A stretch of 64,000 nucleotides of DNA from Liberiplasma sp046541015 (GCA_046541015.1 JBKHEA010000001.1:124001-188000), one strand, 5' to 3'; shown: positions 24,570 through 33,846, numbered from the stretch's first letter. Made by a program: numbers and translations. The notes: generated by a model from the sequence alone, not told the origin.

Positions 24570-26882
24570 TTACTTCCTATTTTTAATCGTGCTTCTAACA
24601 TACATTCTTGGATAACGATGCGTTAGATAAAAGGCAATCAAAACAGTATAAAACCCAATTGTTTGATTGACAGTATCTAAATAATAAGTAGATAAAAAGC
24701 CTATGGCTAAGGTAAGCATCCATATAAAACTTAAGCCACCCATCATCGTTACAAAAAACGGTGTTAAGACAAAATCGGATCGATAATCTTTGTAAACATA
24801 AGTATAAATGATTGGCTTTTTAATAAGCCATGTAATAAACCAATAAAACGTATTAAGCGCAATAAAGATTTCGGTACTGATAAAACGATGTTCTACTTCA
24901 AAAATGGTTAAAAATAAATAAATAAGCCATAGTGCTGAGATGATAAAATCATATGTGATGAACTTTTTAATATAGTGATAGGTGAAAATAATTTTAATTA
25001 CCATCAGAAAAAGCGTCACAGGTATTAATACCAGTAATGGTACATAAAAACTTAATATACTAAAGACGGTAAATAAAAACATCGTTGAGTAAAAGGATAA
25101 TAACCCATAAGGTTTAGCATTTTTTTCATACTCTATAACGGTTCGTTCTTTTCCTAAATTAAACGCTTCAAAGACCTCTTTTAAAAACGTTTCACTGCCT
25201 TGATATTCTAAACTGTTTGATTTGAGGGCTTCTTGTAGGGTTAGATTCCGTGCAGTCAAATTATAAAAGGTCTCATTTGTTGCGCTAAGTAATAAATCGT
25301 AATCATCTTTAGCATAACGATATATCTCTAGATATTTCCCTTTTGCTCTTAAGGTATAACTGCTCTTACCAATCACAAAAACGATATATTTTTCTTTTTG
25401 ACCAAGACTTTTAGGAATAAACTGATGGGCAATAATATTGATTAACTCATCATGACTTACGAGCGGCATGTCGAGTTCTTTATTGTCTAATGCATCATTA
25501 ACAATATCCCCAATCTCAACGCCCATTTGAAGCAGTCCGGTTATCCCTGCTTCCGGGCGATAAAAACTGCCTACAAAGTAGGTATTATCAAAGACATTTA
25601 AAGGTTGGTATAAATCTAAATCATAAAGATCATTGAGTGTTTTTTGTTTTTCAAAAAACGTATCATAACTGCCTCTATATTCAATCGCTTCTCCAAAACG
25701 TATTAAGGTAATCGATTCTTCTAGTTTATCTAAGTATCTTGAAAGTTCAAGGGTAAAGGTTTCTTCATCGTAATCTTCTTTATCAATAAATTCAACCAAT
25801 AAAGTACTATACCCTTTTGGTGCACTTTTAGGATCGATATAGGTATAATCAACTAAACTTAAAAAAGGAATATCTTTTGATAAATCGGGTTCAAAAACAT
25901 ATTTAACATGATTTAATCCTAAAGCTTTTAAAGGCTTGTTGAGTCCTATCATTGCAGTATTCACACGATATTTAGCTTGTTGTTTAAAAACGCTTGGTAA
26001 GGCTTCTTCAAGCAAGCCTTTATTTTCTTTAATGTATGTGTTAATAAGTTTTTTGGGATTGTCATTAATAATATAAAAATCGGCTTTATATTCACCGTTT
26101 TTTGTGACGATTTTTACAATTTTGTTGTCTTCAATAACAACTTCTTTTATGCTTTCTCGTACAATGGTTTCATGAGTATTTTTATGCATAAAAAGTGTGT
26201 TTAACTCTTCATAAGTATTTTGGATAAAGTAAGATTTTTCCATGAAGATATTAAACCAACGAATAAAATAATGGACTGCGTTAATTTCATTTAAATCAAG
26301 CCCAACTGTATGATGCATAAACCCAAACTCATTGAGTAGTTCAGGATCTTTAAAATAAGATTGTAATACCATTTTTAATGATTTATTACCCCAATGAGCG
26401 TTTAACGCGGTGAGTGTAAAGACTTTTCCTCGCAAATTGTTTAATCGTTGGGTTTTATAATCTTCATAAAACTTTGTTAGGGTATCAAAAAATAAATGAA
26501 TTTGATCACGAGATTTAGGATAATGTCTTACCAAATAAAGTTTAAAACCGTGTACATCGTTTGGTCTTGAGATAATGCGGCCATTGTTTTTAAGAATGAT
26601 GGTTTCTTTATTTTCAGCGACTTTAAATTTTTCTTCAATACCTAAGCGGTTTAAATAATATGATAGTAGTGCCCCTTTTTCTAAGCCGCCAAATTCATAA
26701 TAAGGCGTATTAAAGGTATAACGTTTACGGTCTTTATCAGCATAACGTTTAGAAGAAGTCATGATTTTTGTATCATCTTCGATGACAAATAAAGCGACGT
26801 CTCTTAATCGTTTAGATAAATAAGAGGCCGCAGTTAAGGATGCAACCCCACTACCAATAACTATTACATCGTATTCTTTCAC
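24570..26882 (-). CDS. FAD-dependent oxidoreductase (amine oxidase / CrtI-like) with C-terminal membrane domain
   Basis: 770-residue protein starting at GTG with GAAGGTG upstream. The N-terminal Rossmann motif is DVIVIGSGVASLTAASYLSK (residues 5-24). A second FAD-contact motif, GSFYRPEAGITGLLQMGVEI, lies near 440-460, as in phytoene desaturase or amine-oxidase folds. Residues about 480-590 form an extra soluble segment. Residues about 590-760 are strongly hydrophobic, with about six helices, ending in a basic tail. Membrane tails of this kind are not usual for the family. Substrate unknown. It is followed closely by the PAS/GGDEF-like gene and preceded by cdaA with its terminator. Confidence 0.75.
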   Translation of the reverse strand: MKEYDVIVIGSGVASLTAASYLSKRLRDVALFVIEDDTKIMTSSKRYADKDRKRYTFNTPYYEFGGLEKGALLSYYLNRLGIEEKFKVAENKETIILKNNGRIISRPNDVHGFKLYLVRHYPKSRDQIHLFFDTLTKFYEDYKTQRLNNLRGKVFTLTALNAHWGNKSLKMVLQSYFKDPELLNEFGFMHHTVGLDLNEINAVHYFIRWFNIFMEKSYFIQNTYEELNTLFMHKNTHETIVRESIKEVVIEDNKIVKIVTKNGEYKADFYIINDNPKKLINTYIKENKGLLEEALPSVFKQQAKYRVNTAMIGLNKPLKALGLNHVKYVFEPDLSKDIPFLSLVDYTYIDPKSAPKGYSTLLVEFIDKEDYDEETFTLELSRYLDKLEESITLIRFGEAIEYRGSYDTFFEKQKTLNDLYDLDLYQPLNVFDNTYFVGSFYRPEAGITGLLQMGVEIGDIVNDALDNKELDMPLVSHDELINIIAHQFIPKSLGQKEKYIVFVIGKSSYTLRAKGKYLEIYRYAKDDYDLLLSATNETFYNLTARNLTLQEALKSNSLEYQGSETFLKEVFEAFNLGKERTVIEYEKNAKPYGLLSFYSTMFLFTVFSILSFYVPLLVLIPVTLFLMVIKIIFTYHYIKKFITYDFIISALWLIYLFLTIFEVEHRFISTEIFIALNTFYWFITWLIKKPIIYTYVYKDYRSDFVLTPFFVTMMGGLSFIWMLTLAIGFLSTYYLDTVNQTIGFYTVLIAFYLTHRYPRMYVRSTIKNRK

Positions 26883-26941
26883 GCTATCACCTTCTTTTTA
26901 CTAGTTTTATTATACCATATCTACTATTAAATGAAACGCTA

Positions 26942-26963
26942 CAAAAAAAGCCGAATGGCTTTA
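26942..26963 (-). terminator. Intrinsic terminator of cdaA
   Basis: AAAGCC, GAAT loop, GGCTTT (26947-26962), with seven T residues following on the minus strand. Short stem. The cdaA TAA stop is part of the right arm. Confidence 0.7.
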
Positions 26964-27698
26964 ATTTTGTAAATACTTTTCAAAGTATAATAGTAAACTT
27001 TCTTTACTTATATCTCTATCTAAATACCCATCAATTGCGACACTGATATACCCAGTTTGTTCACTGACAATTACGGTTAATGAATCAGTGACTTCACTAA
27101 TACCAATTGCGGCACGATGCCTAGAGCCTAAATATTTAGGAATATCAGGATTTTCACTTGGAGGAAAATATGTTCCAGCACAAACGATTTGACTATCTTT
27201 GATAATGACTGCCCCATCGTGTAAGGGCGTTTTAGGAATAAAAATCGTTTGTAAAAGTTCTGCGGTAATTGGGGCATTAACTTTAAATGCGGTAGCAATA
27301 AAATCATCTAAGTTCATGGCGCGTTCAAAGGTTATAAGCGCTCCAATTTTTCGGTCCGATAAATAATCGATGGCTTTTACCAATTCTACTTTAACTTCTT
27401 CTTCAATGGTATTTGAAAGTAATAAGCCTGATTTTAATCCAAAAAATTTTAAAACTAGTCGGACTTCGGTTTGAACAATAATCATGACTAAAAGGAGTAG
27501 TGGGATGATTTTAAATAGTTCTGTGAACCAATTTAATTCATCAAATGAAATCATGAGAAAATACGCATAGACAATAAAATTACCCACAACAAAAAATTTA
27601 AGTAGACGATAAACATTAGCTGTCGTCTTTTGTTTAACTAATGTTGCAAATATTGCTAAGGCATAAATTTGGATGAGTAATAAGTCAAGATTTTCCAT
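26961..27698 (-). CDS. cdaA: Diadenylate cyclase CdaA (DAC domain)
   Basis: Makes the second messenger c-di-AMP from two ATP. 245 residues: three N-terminal membrane helices (about 5-22, 33-50, 61-78) and a DAC domain with the catalytic DGA at 161-163 and RHR at 193-195 (GSRHRAAIG). AAGGGGAAC precedes the ATG. In most Bacillota cdaA is followed by cdaR and glmM; here neither is next to it and a terminator follows. A leftward TATAAT lies at about 27765, followed by a leader holding an 18-base palindrome. Confidence 0.95.
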   Translation of the reverse strand: MENLDLLLIQIYALAIFATLVKQKTTANVYRLLKFFVVGNFIVYAYFLMISFDELNWFTELFKIIPLLLLVMIIVQTEVRLVLKFFGLKSGLLLSNTIEEEVKVELVKAIDYLSDRKIGALITFERAMNLDDFIATAFKVNAPITAELLQTIFIPKTPLHDGAVIIKDSQIVCAGTYFPPSENPDIPKYLGSRHRAAIGISEVTDSLTVIVSEQTGYISVAIDGYLDRDISKESLLLYFEKYLQN

Positions 27699-27717
27699 GA
27701 TTGTTCCCCTTTTTAAA

Positions 27718-27735
27718 ATGAAAATGCATTTTCAT
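27718..27735. repeat. 18-base perfect palindrome upstream of cdaA
   Basis: ATGAAAATGCATTTTCAT is its own reverse complement. It lies about 20 bases before the cdaA start codon, between the presumed -10 and the ribosome site. A further ATGAAAAA copy lies nearby (27748-27755 region, same strand as cdaA). It could be a repressor operator or an mRNA hairpin. Confidence 0.5.
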
Positions 27736-27833
27736 GAGAATGATGTGTTTTTCATGATAAATTATAACATATAATTAAATTTTTATCGCGAATTCAGAAG
27801 AAAACGCTTGTATTTTTTTTAGGGAAAAAAATT

Positions 27834-27952
27834 TATAATTTAAAAGGTCTAGATTAAAGCCTTTTAAAGAATTTCACAGAGAAATTTAAATGTCAAGGCT
27901 TAAAATTTAAGGGGTTATCCCTTATAATAAATCTTACTAGTATAAAAAGGGA
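27834..27952 (+). promoter_or_regulatory. Promoter(s) and structured leader of the ribonucleotide reductase gene
   Basis: TATAAT occurs at 27834-27839 (weak -35 TATTTT at 27811) and again at 27923-27928. Between them are three small inverted repeats: AAAAGG/CCTTTT (27842-27865), AATTTC/GAAATT (27870-27886) and TAAGGG/CCCTTA (27908-27924). AAGCCTT (27857-27863) can alternatively pair with AAGGCTT (27895-27901). No B12-box was seen. The rest of the 27703-27962 gap is AT-rich with nothing else evident. Confidence 0.4.
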
Positions 27953-27962
27953 AGTGTATGAT

Positions 27963-30494
27963 ATGAAACAATATCCAAAGGCTATGATTGAGCAAATTAA
28001 TGCTAATATTTCTAAAGATTACCCACATTTATACCCGATAACCGATGACATGAAGTTAACGTTCACTGGTGTTTCAAGACTAGTAATGCTTGACCGATAC
28101 ACTCAAAAAGACTTAACCCTAAAAACATTACAGGAAGGTGACTTAGTCATCACAATCGTTAGAGATGACCCAAAATTCCCCGCAAGAGGGGTTGGGGTTG
28201 TTGAATCAATAGATCACGATAAAATAACCATTAAAGTAGAAGATGAATTCTTAGTTACAACTGAAGATGCTGATGCTTCAGGTTGTATCGTAAGACAGAA
28301 ACGTCAAGTTGATAAACCCCTAGAACTTTATTATGAACAAATTGCAAAGCGTCTTGCCTATCATCTTGGTGAAGATGAAAGTGAAGAAATTCGTGAAAAA
28401 TTTTATCATGAGGTAGCTTCACTCAACTTAGTGCCTGCTGGTCGTGTTTTATTTGGGGCAGGCTCAATGACGAATGTTACATATTTTAACTGTTTTGTAA
28501 TGCCTTTTATCCATGATTCACGTGGTGGAATCAGTGATCACCGTAAACAAGTTATGGAAATCATGAGTCGTGGTGGTGGGGTTGGAACAAACGGTTCGAC
28601 TTTAAGACCTAAAAACAGTTTAGCTAAAGGAGTAAACGGAAAATCTAGTGGCGCAGTTAGCTGGTTACATGATTTAAGTGAATTAACACATTTAGTTGAA
28701 CAAGGGGGTTCTCGTCGTGGAGCACAAATGATTATGCTTGCGGATTGGCACCCTGATATTGTTGAATTTATTATCTCAAAAATGCAAAATCCTAAAATCT
28801 TACAGTTCTTAATTGAAACCTTAAGCGAGCCTTCAATCATTAGAGCTGCGAAAAATAAATTAAAATTTGTGCCATTAAGTGAAACAGAAAATGAAATTAA
28901 TGAATATATCTTAGAACAATCTAAACACAATCCTGATTTATTTAGTAAGCGTATTGTTGATCAAGCCTTTGAACGTTTAAATAAAGGTGGTACTTATGAA
29001 GTCAATAATCCTGAGTTTTTAACGGGTGCAAATATTTCAGTCGCAATCACTAAAGAGTTTATGGAAGCAGTAGAAAATGATACTATGTATGATCTTCGTT
29101 TCCCTGATATTGATAATTATGATGAAAAACTAAAACGCATTTATGATGAAAAATGGATGCATGTTGGTGATGTGCGCGAATGGGAAAACATGGGCTATCC
29201 TGTAAAAACTTATTATAGTATTCGTGCAAAAGAACTTTGGAATTTAATTAATATTTGTGCAACCTATTCAGCTGAACCTGGAATTTTCTTTATTGATAAC
29301 GCCAATGAAATGACCAATGCTTCTGGTTATGGCCAAAAAGTTGTTAGCACAAACCCATGTGGTGAACAACCTTTAGCTCCTTATTCTGTATGTAATTTAG
29401 CAGCGATTAACCTTGCAAACATGATTAATGACGAAACTAAAGATGTTGACTGGGAAAAATTAAGTAATACGATTACTACTGCCGTTAGACTTCAAGATAA
29501 TGTCATTGACAAAACGCATTATTTCTTAGAAGAAAATAAACGCCAAGCATTAGGTGAACGCCGTATCGGTTTAGGCGTCATGGGATTACATGACTTACTT
29601 ATTTGGGCTAACCGCAGGTATGGCTCAAATGATGGGAATAAACTTGTTGATAAATTATTTAAATTTATAGCGACAAAAGCCTATGAAACAAGTATTGAAC
29701 TAGCTAAAACCAAAGGTTCTTTCCCATTCTTAAAAACACAAGAAAACCGCGAACGTATCGTTCAAAGTGGGTATTTGCAAAAAATGCCAGAACATATTCG
29801 CGAAGGTATATTAGAACATGGTATTAGAAACTCTCACCTGTTAACCATTGCCCCAACAGGCTCTACTGGAACAATGGTTGGTGTTTCTACAGGATTAGAA
29901 CCTTACTTCGCATTTAGCTATTTCAGAAGCGGTCGTTTAGGAAAATTCATTGAAGTTAACGCACCAATCGTTGATAAATACTTAGAGAAATATCCTGGAT
30001 TTACCAAAGAAACTTTACCTGATATCTTTGTAAGTGCAATGGATTTAGCACCAGAAGAACATGTTGATGTTCAGTGTATCATCCAAAACTGGGTAGATTC
30101 CTCGATCTCAAAAACCGTTAATGCACCTAAAGGTTATACCGTTGAAGAAGTTGAAGAAGTCTATCAACGTTTATACAAAGGTGGCGCAAAAGGTGGTACG
30201 GTTTATGTAGATGGCTCTAGGGATTCACAAGTCTTAAGCCTAAGCAAAGATGAAACAGAAAAATCTTCTAAACCACAACAAGTTGGTCTTCAAGATTTAG
30301 GCATTGATGTTGAAGAAGAGAAAAAAGAACCTAAAATTTCTAAAACTCAAGGATTAAGAAGTGACCGACAAGATAGAAATATCGGGGTCGATGTTGGTGA
30401 CATTTGTCCAATTTGTTTAGAAGGTACCGTAGAAAACTTAGGTGGATGCCATACATGCACTAACTGTAATGCTCAATTAAAATGTGGATTATAA
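27963..30494 (+). CDS. nrdJ: Adenosylcobalamin-dependent (class II) ribonucleotide reductase
   Basis: Reduces ribonucleotides to deoxyribonucleotides with a B12 radical, without oxygen. 843 residues. After an N-terminal extension of about 110 residues the catalytic barrel carries YFNCFVMPF (Cys near 177), SRGGGVGTNGSTLR, STNPCGEQPLAPYSVCNLAAINL (in parts NPCGEQPL and CNLAAINL), and APTGSTGTMVGVSTGLEPYF. The C-terminus has redox or zinc cysteines: CPIC, GGCHTCTNC and KCGL. The ATG is 8 bases after AGGGAAG; a GTG three codons earlier lies inside the ribosome site. Monocistronic with a strong terminator. Confidence 0.95.
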   Translation: MKQYPKAMIEQINANISKDYPHLYPITDDMKLTFTGVSRLVMLDRYTQKDLTLKTLQEGDLVITIVRDDPKFPARGVGVVESIDHDKITIKVEDEFLVTTEDADASGCIVRQKRQVDKPLELYYEQIAKRLAYHLGEDESEEIREKFYHEVASLNLVPAGRVLFGAGSMTNVTYFNCFVMPFIHDSRGGISDHRKQVMEIMSRGGGVGTNGSTLRPKNSLAKGVNGKSSGAVSWLHDLSELTHLVEQGGSRRGAQMIMLADWHPDIVEFIISKMQNPKILQFLIETLSEPSIIRAAKNKLKFVPLSETENEINEYILEQSKHNPDLFSKRIVDQAFERLNKGGTYEVNNPEFLTGANISVAITKEFMEAVENDTMYDLRFPDIDNYDEKLKRIYDEKWMHVGDVREWENMGYPVKTYYSIRAKELWNLINICATYSAEPGIFFIDNANEMTNASGYGQKVVSTNPCGEQPLAPYSVCNLAAINLANMINDETKDVDWEKLSNTITTAVRLQDNVIDKTHYFLEENKRQALGERRIGLGVMGLHDLLIWANRRYGSNDGNKLVDKLFKFIATKAYETSIELAKTKGSFPFLKTQENRERIVQSGYLQKMPEHIREGILEHGIRNSHLLTIAPTGSTGTMVGVSTGLEPYFAFSYFRSGRLGKFIEVNAPIVDKYLEKYPGFTKETLPDIFVSAMDLAPEEHVDVQCIIQNWVDSSISKTVNAPKGYTVEEVEEVYQRLYKGGAKGGTVYVDGSRDSQVLSLSKDETEKSSKPQQVGLQDLGIDVEEEKKEPKISKTQGLRSDRQDRNIGVDVGDICPICLEGTVENLGGCHTCTNCNAQLKCGL

Positions 30495-30520
30495 AAAGCG
30501 CTTAATTAGCGCTTTTTCTT
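30493..30520 (+). terminator. Intrinsic terminator of nrdJ
   Basis: AAAAAGCGC and GCGCTTTTT around a 7-base loop, followed by CTTTTT. The left arm starts in the stop codon. Confidence 0.85.
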
Positions 30521-30546
30521 TTTATGTAACTAAGAAGTGGTTGTGC

Positions 30547-30552
30547 TATAAT
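30547..30552 (+). promoter_or_regulatory. -10 element of hflX
   Basis: TATAAT in TGTGCTATAATG, about 24 bases before the hflX start; the -35 is weak. Confidence 0.4.
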
Positions 30553-30575
30553 GAAAGTGAAGACGAGGTGATGAA

Positions 30576-31817
30576 ATGAAAAAAGCTATAACAATTGGTA
30601 TTGATTATTACAGAAAAAATCAGTTATCCATTTATATGGAAGAACTCCGCTCTTTAGCAGAAACACTACAAATTGAAGTGATTGATTCATTTACTCAAGA
30701 TAGTAAGATGGTTTCCCCCTCATTAAAAATCGGGACTGGTAAAGTCGATTTCATTAAAGATTACCTTCAAGATAATCCTGTTGATTTAGTGATATTTAAT
30801 GATGAATTAACAGGTAGTCAAATTAGAAATTTAGAAGAAGCCTTTGATAAGCCTGTCATTGATCGTACTTTACTGATTTTAGATATTTTCGCAAAACGTG
30901 CAAAAACTAAAGAAGCCATGCTTCAAGTTGAAGTGGCGCAGTTAAAATATATGTTGCCAAGATTAAGTTCACTCCATGCTTCTTTTGAACGCCAACAAGG
31001 TGGCATTGGATCAAGAGGTCCTGGTGAGAAAAAAATCGAACTCGATCGCAGAAACATTGAAAAAACAATTGTTCATTTAGAAAAACAATTATCAAATATC
31101 GTGAAAGTACGTCAAAATAACCGCAAAAATAGAAAGAAATCGCTGATTAAAACGGTCGCAATTGTTGGATACACCAATGCTGGTAAAAGTACATTAATGA
31201 ACACTTTACTCAAACATTCTTTAGCGCATGAAGAAAAAGATGTTCATGTAAAGAATCAATTATTCGCAACCTTAGAAACATCTTCAAGACGAATTAATTT
31301 TCCTAACACAAAACCATTTGTCTTAACTGACACTATTGGCTTTGTCTCTAATTTACCCGTTGATTTAGTTGATTCCTTTAAATCAACGCTAGAAGAGATT
31401 CAAGAAGCGGATTTATTATTACATGTGGTAGACTTTTCAAATCCTTATTATTTTTATCAAATTGTGACTACACAAAAAGTACTTGAAGAACTTGGTGCTG
31501 ATAATATCGAAACCCTTTATGTCTTCAACAAAATTGATTTAAGTCAAGAAACGATACCACATGGTTTTTCTCCTTATGTGAAAGTTTCTTTAAAAGATGA
31601 GCAACACATCGATTTACTTATTCAAAAGATTACTCAACTACTTTCTAAAGATGATCGCGTGGTTGTTTATAAAATTCCTTTTAATAAAGGAAATATTTTA
31701 AACGTTTTAAATGAGTATGCTCAAGTCATTGAAGTTAAGCATACTGAAGAAGGGACCGTTGTAAAAGTAAAAGTGTCTAGCATCTTAAGGCATCAATATC
31801 AAGATTATGAAATATAA
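30576..31817 (+). CDS. hflX: GTPase HflX
   Basis: Ribosome-associated GTPase that splits stalled or hibernating ribosomes. 413 residues. The N-terminal HflX domain contains KIGTGKVDFI and RTLLILDIFAKRAKTKEAMLQ, then the glycine-rich GGIGSRGPGEKKIELDRR near 142-159. The G domain has G1 VGYTNAGKST (197-206), G3 DTIGF, and G4 NKID. GAGGTG precedes the ATG. It is convergent with dusB and shares a bidirectional terminator with it. Confidence 0.96.
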   Translation: MKKAITIGIDYYRKNQLSIYMEELRSLAETLQIEVIDSFTQDSKMVSPSLKIGTGKVDFIKDYLQDNPVDLVIFNDELTGSQIRNLEEAFDKPVIDRTLLILDIFAKRAKTKEAMLQVEVAQLKYMLPRLSSLHASFERQQGGIGSRGPGEKKIELDRRNIEKTIVHLEKQLSNIVKVRQNNRKNRKKSLIKTVAIVGYTNAGKSTLMNTLLKHSLAHEEKDVHVKNQLFATLETSSRRINFPNTKPFVLTDTIGFVSNLPVDLVDSFKSTLEEIQEADLLLHVVDFSNPYYFYQIVTTQKVLEELGADNIETLYVFNKIDLSQETIPHGFSPYVKVSLKDEQHIDLLIQKITQLLSKDDRVVVYKIPFNKGNILNVLNEYAQVIEVKHTEEGTVVKVKVSSILRHQYQDYEI

Positions 31818-31846
31818 AAGCGATCATAATTGATCGCTTTTTAAAT
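31816..31846. terminator. Bidirectional intrinsic terminator between hflX and dusB
   Basis: AAAAGCGATCA, TAAT loop, TGATCGCTTTT (31816-31841). The dusB stop codon lies in the stem. Confidence 0.85.
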
Positions 31847-32804
31847 AGTTTTCATAAGCATCTAAGGTTTCAAATAAAGTCTTTTTATCAATGATTTTTG
31901 CGATTTCACGTTTGACATAAGTTGCACCTGGTAAGCCTTTTAAATACCAAGCGGCATGTGAACGCATTTCTAGCATAGCGATTTTTTCTCCCTTTAGATC
32001 TGTAAGTAAATTAGCGTGATGTTTAATCATCGCTAGTTTTTCACTTAAAGGGATAGCTTTCTGATAACTTCCGGTTTCTAAATAATCTACAGTTTGTTTA
32101 ATTAGCCAAGGATTCCCCATTAACCCTCTTCCAATCATAATCGCATCACACTGTGTATAATCAAGCATTTTTTTAGCATCTTCTGGGGTTTTAATATCGC
32201 CATTACCAATAACAGGAATACTAACTGCCTCTTTAACTTTTTTAATCATATCCCAATCGGCATGACCTTTATACATCTGAGCGCGAGTTCTACCGTGAAT
32301 TGCGATGGCACTAACTCCAGCTTTTTCTAGTTTTTTTGCGATTGAGACAGCATTAATGGATTGTTGGTCCCACCCTGTTCGAATTTTTGCTGTAACGGGC
32401 TTACTTGATGCTTCTACCATTCTTGATACAAGTTTATAAACTAACGCTTCATCTTTCATTAAACTAGCTCCCCCATTACCTTTTACGACTTTAGGTACAG
32501 GGCAACCAATATTAAAATCAACAATGACTGCGTTTGATTGTTCATTAACAAGTTTTGTAGCTAATACTAAGCTTGACTCATCTGCACCAAATAGTTGTAA
32601 AGAAACAGGTCCTTCTTCATTGGATACTTCTAGCATTTCAATTGTCTTTTTATTGTTATGTTTTAAAGCTTTATCGCTAACCATTTCAGTATAAATAAGT
32701 CCTGCGCCCATATTATGCGCAATTTTTCTAAATGCTTGATTTGAAATCCCTGCCATAGGGGCAACAATCACTTTATTTTTTAATTTTACATGTCCAATAT
32801 TCAT
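31824..32804 (-). CDS. dusB: tRNA-dihydrouridine synthase
   Basis: FMN enzyme reducing uridine to dihydrouridine in tRNA. 326 residues from the ATG preceded by GAGGTG; an 18-codon in-frame extension has no ribosome site. Motifs: VIVAPMAGISNQAFR at the FMN site, FNIGCPVPKVVKGNGG with the catalytic cysteine near 100, TAKIRTGWD, AIHGRTRAQMYKG, and VIGNGDI, AIMIGRGLMGNPW. Divergent from hslO, with a shared intergenic region of about 100 bases. Confidence 0.95.
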   Translation of the reverse strand: MNIGHVKLKNKVIVAPMAGISNQAFRKIAHNMGAGLIYTEMVSDKALKHNNKKTIEMLEVSNEEGPVSLQLFGADESSLVLATKLVNEQSNAVIVDFNIGCPVPKVVKGNGGASLMKDEALVYKLVSRMVEASSKPVTAKIRTGWDQQSINAVSIAKKLEKAGVSAIAIHGRTRAQMYKGHADWDMIKKVKEAVSIPVIGNGDIKTPEDAKKMLDYTQCDAIMIGRGLMGNPWLIKQTVDYLETGSYQKAIPLSEKLAMIKHHANLLTDLKGEKIAMLEMRSHAAWYLKGLPGATYVKREIAKIIDKKTLFETLDAYENYLKSDQL

Positions 32805-32863
32805 CTTTTTCACCTCATAAAACGGGTATATTGTCCCATAAAAAAGAATTAATTTCAATTGTT

Positions 32864-32891
32864 TTGTGTTTATTTAGTCCTATGATATAAT
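32864..32891 (+). promoter_or_regulatory. Promoter of hslO
   Basis: TTGTGT (32864-32869), 16-base spacer, TATAAT (32886-32891), 15 bases before the start codon. Confidence 0.6.
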
Positions 32892-32906
32892 AAGCGCGGT
32901 GATAAT

Positions 32907-33782
32907 ATGAAAGATTATTTAGTAAAAGCCTATGCATTTGGCGGGACAGTAAGGCTTTATAGTGCCTACACAAAAAATTTAGTTTCAGAAGCACAAAAAA
33001 TCCATGATTTATGGCCAACAAGTGCTGCAGCATTTGGTAGATTACTTACCGCTAGTGTTATTATGGGCGCAATGTATAAAGATGACCAAGAACTAACCAT
33101 TAGAGTTCAAAGTGATGGACCTATTGGCGGAATGGTGACAACCACTGATGCCCATGGTCATGTCCGTGGTTATGTTGGAAATCCTCATGTGTTTTTACAA
33201 TATGATAGTGGTAAATTGAATGTAGGTAAAGCCGTTGGAAATGGAACTATTCATGTTACAAAAGATGTAAAAGTACGTGATACCTTTACCTCAACCTCAC
33301 AAATTCAAACTGGTGAGATTGCTGAAGACTTTGCTTATTACTTTACTGCAAGTGAACAAATTCCTTCTGCAGTCTCATTAGGCGTAAAAGTTAATGAAGA
33401 TAACTCAATTTTAACTTCAGGTGGGTTTATCTTACAAGTCATGCCTGGATGTAAAGAAGAAACTTTATCAAAAATAGAAGCCACGTTAAAGACCTTACCT
33501 TCAGTTACTGAAATGTTAGAAAATGATTTAACCCCAGAAATGATTGTTGAAAAAATCACTGAAGGTGATCATGAATTCTTACATACGCTTCCTTTGAGTT
33601 ATCACTGTGATTGTTCCCGTGATAAATTTGAACGTGGACTAATCTCTTTAGGTGAAAAAGAGTTGATGACACTCTTAGAAGAAGAAGAAACAGTAGAAAC
33701 GTCTTGTCATTTTTGCAATAAGGTTTATCAATTTAGCAAAGAAGATATTAAACAATTAATCCAAGAGATTCATTTAAAATAG
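32907..33782 (+). CDS. hslO: Redox-regulated chaperone Hsp33
   Basis: Holdase chaperone activated by oxidation and heat. 291 residues with all four zinc-binding cysteines of the redox switch: C234 and C236 (CDC) and C267 and C270 (CHFC). The N-terminal domain contains VQSDGPIGGMVTTTDAHG near 67-84. Ribosome site GGTG is weak but well spaced. Convergent with glnA, sharing a terminator. Confidence 0.95.
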   Translation: MKDYLVKAYAFGGTVRLYSAYTKNLVSEAQKIHDLWPTSAAAFGRLLTASVIMGAMYKDDQELTIRVQSDGPIGGMVTTTDAHGHVRGYVGNPHVFLQYDSGKLNVGKAVGNGTIHVTKDVKVRDTFTSTSQIQTGEIAEDFAYYFTASEQIPSAVSLGVKVNEDNSILTSGGFILQVMPGCKEETLSKIEATLKTLPSVTEMLENDLTPEMIVEKITEGDHEFLHTLPLSYHCDCSRDKFERGLISLGEKELMTLLEEEETVETSCHFCNKVYQFSKEDIKQLIQEIHLK

Positions 33783-33814
33783 ATACAAATAAGTTGAAAA
33801 TAAATAAATTAAAA

Positions 33815-33846
33815 GAAAAAACCGTGATATTTCACGGTTTTTTATA
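33815..33846. terminator. Bidirectional intrinsic terminator between hslO and glnA
   Basis: AAAACCGTGA, TATT loop, TCACGGTTTT (33818-33841), with A and T runs on both sides. Confidence 0.88.

Noticed and set aside
27703..27962. Cobalamin riboswitch before nrdJ
   Set aside because: No B12 box (AGCCACTG-like) and the space is short for this class.
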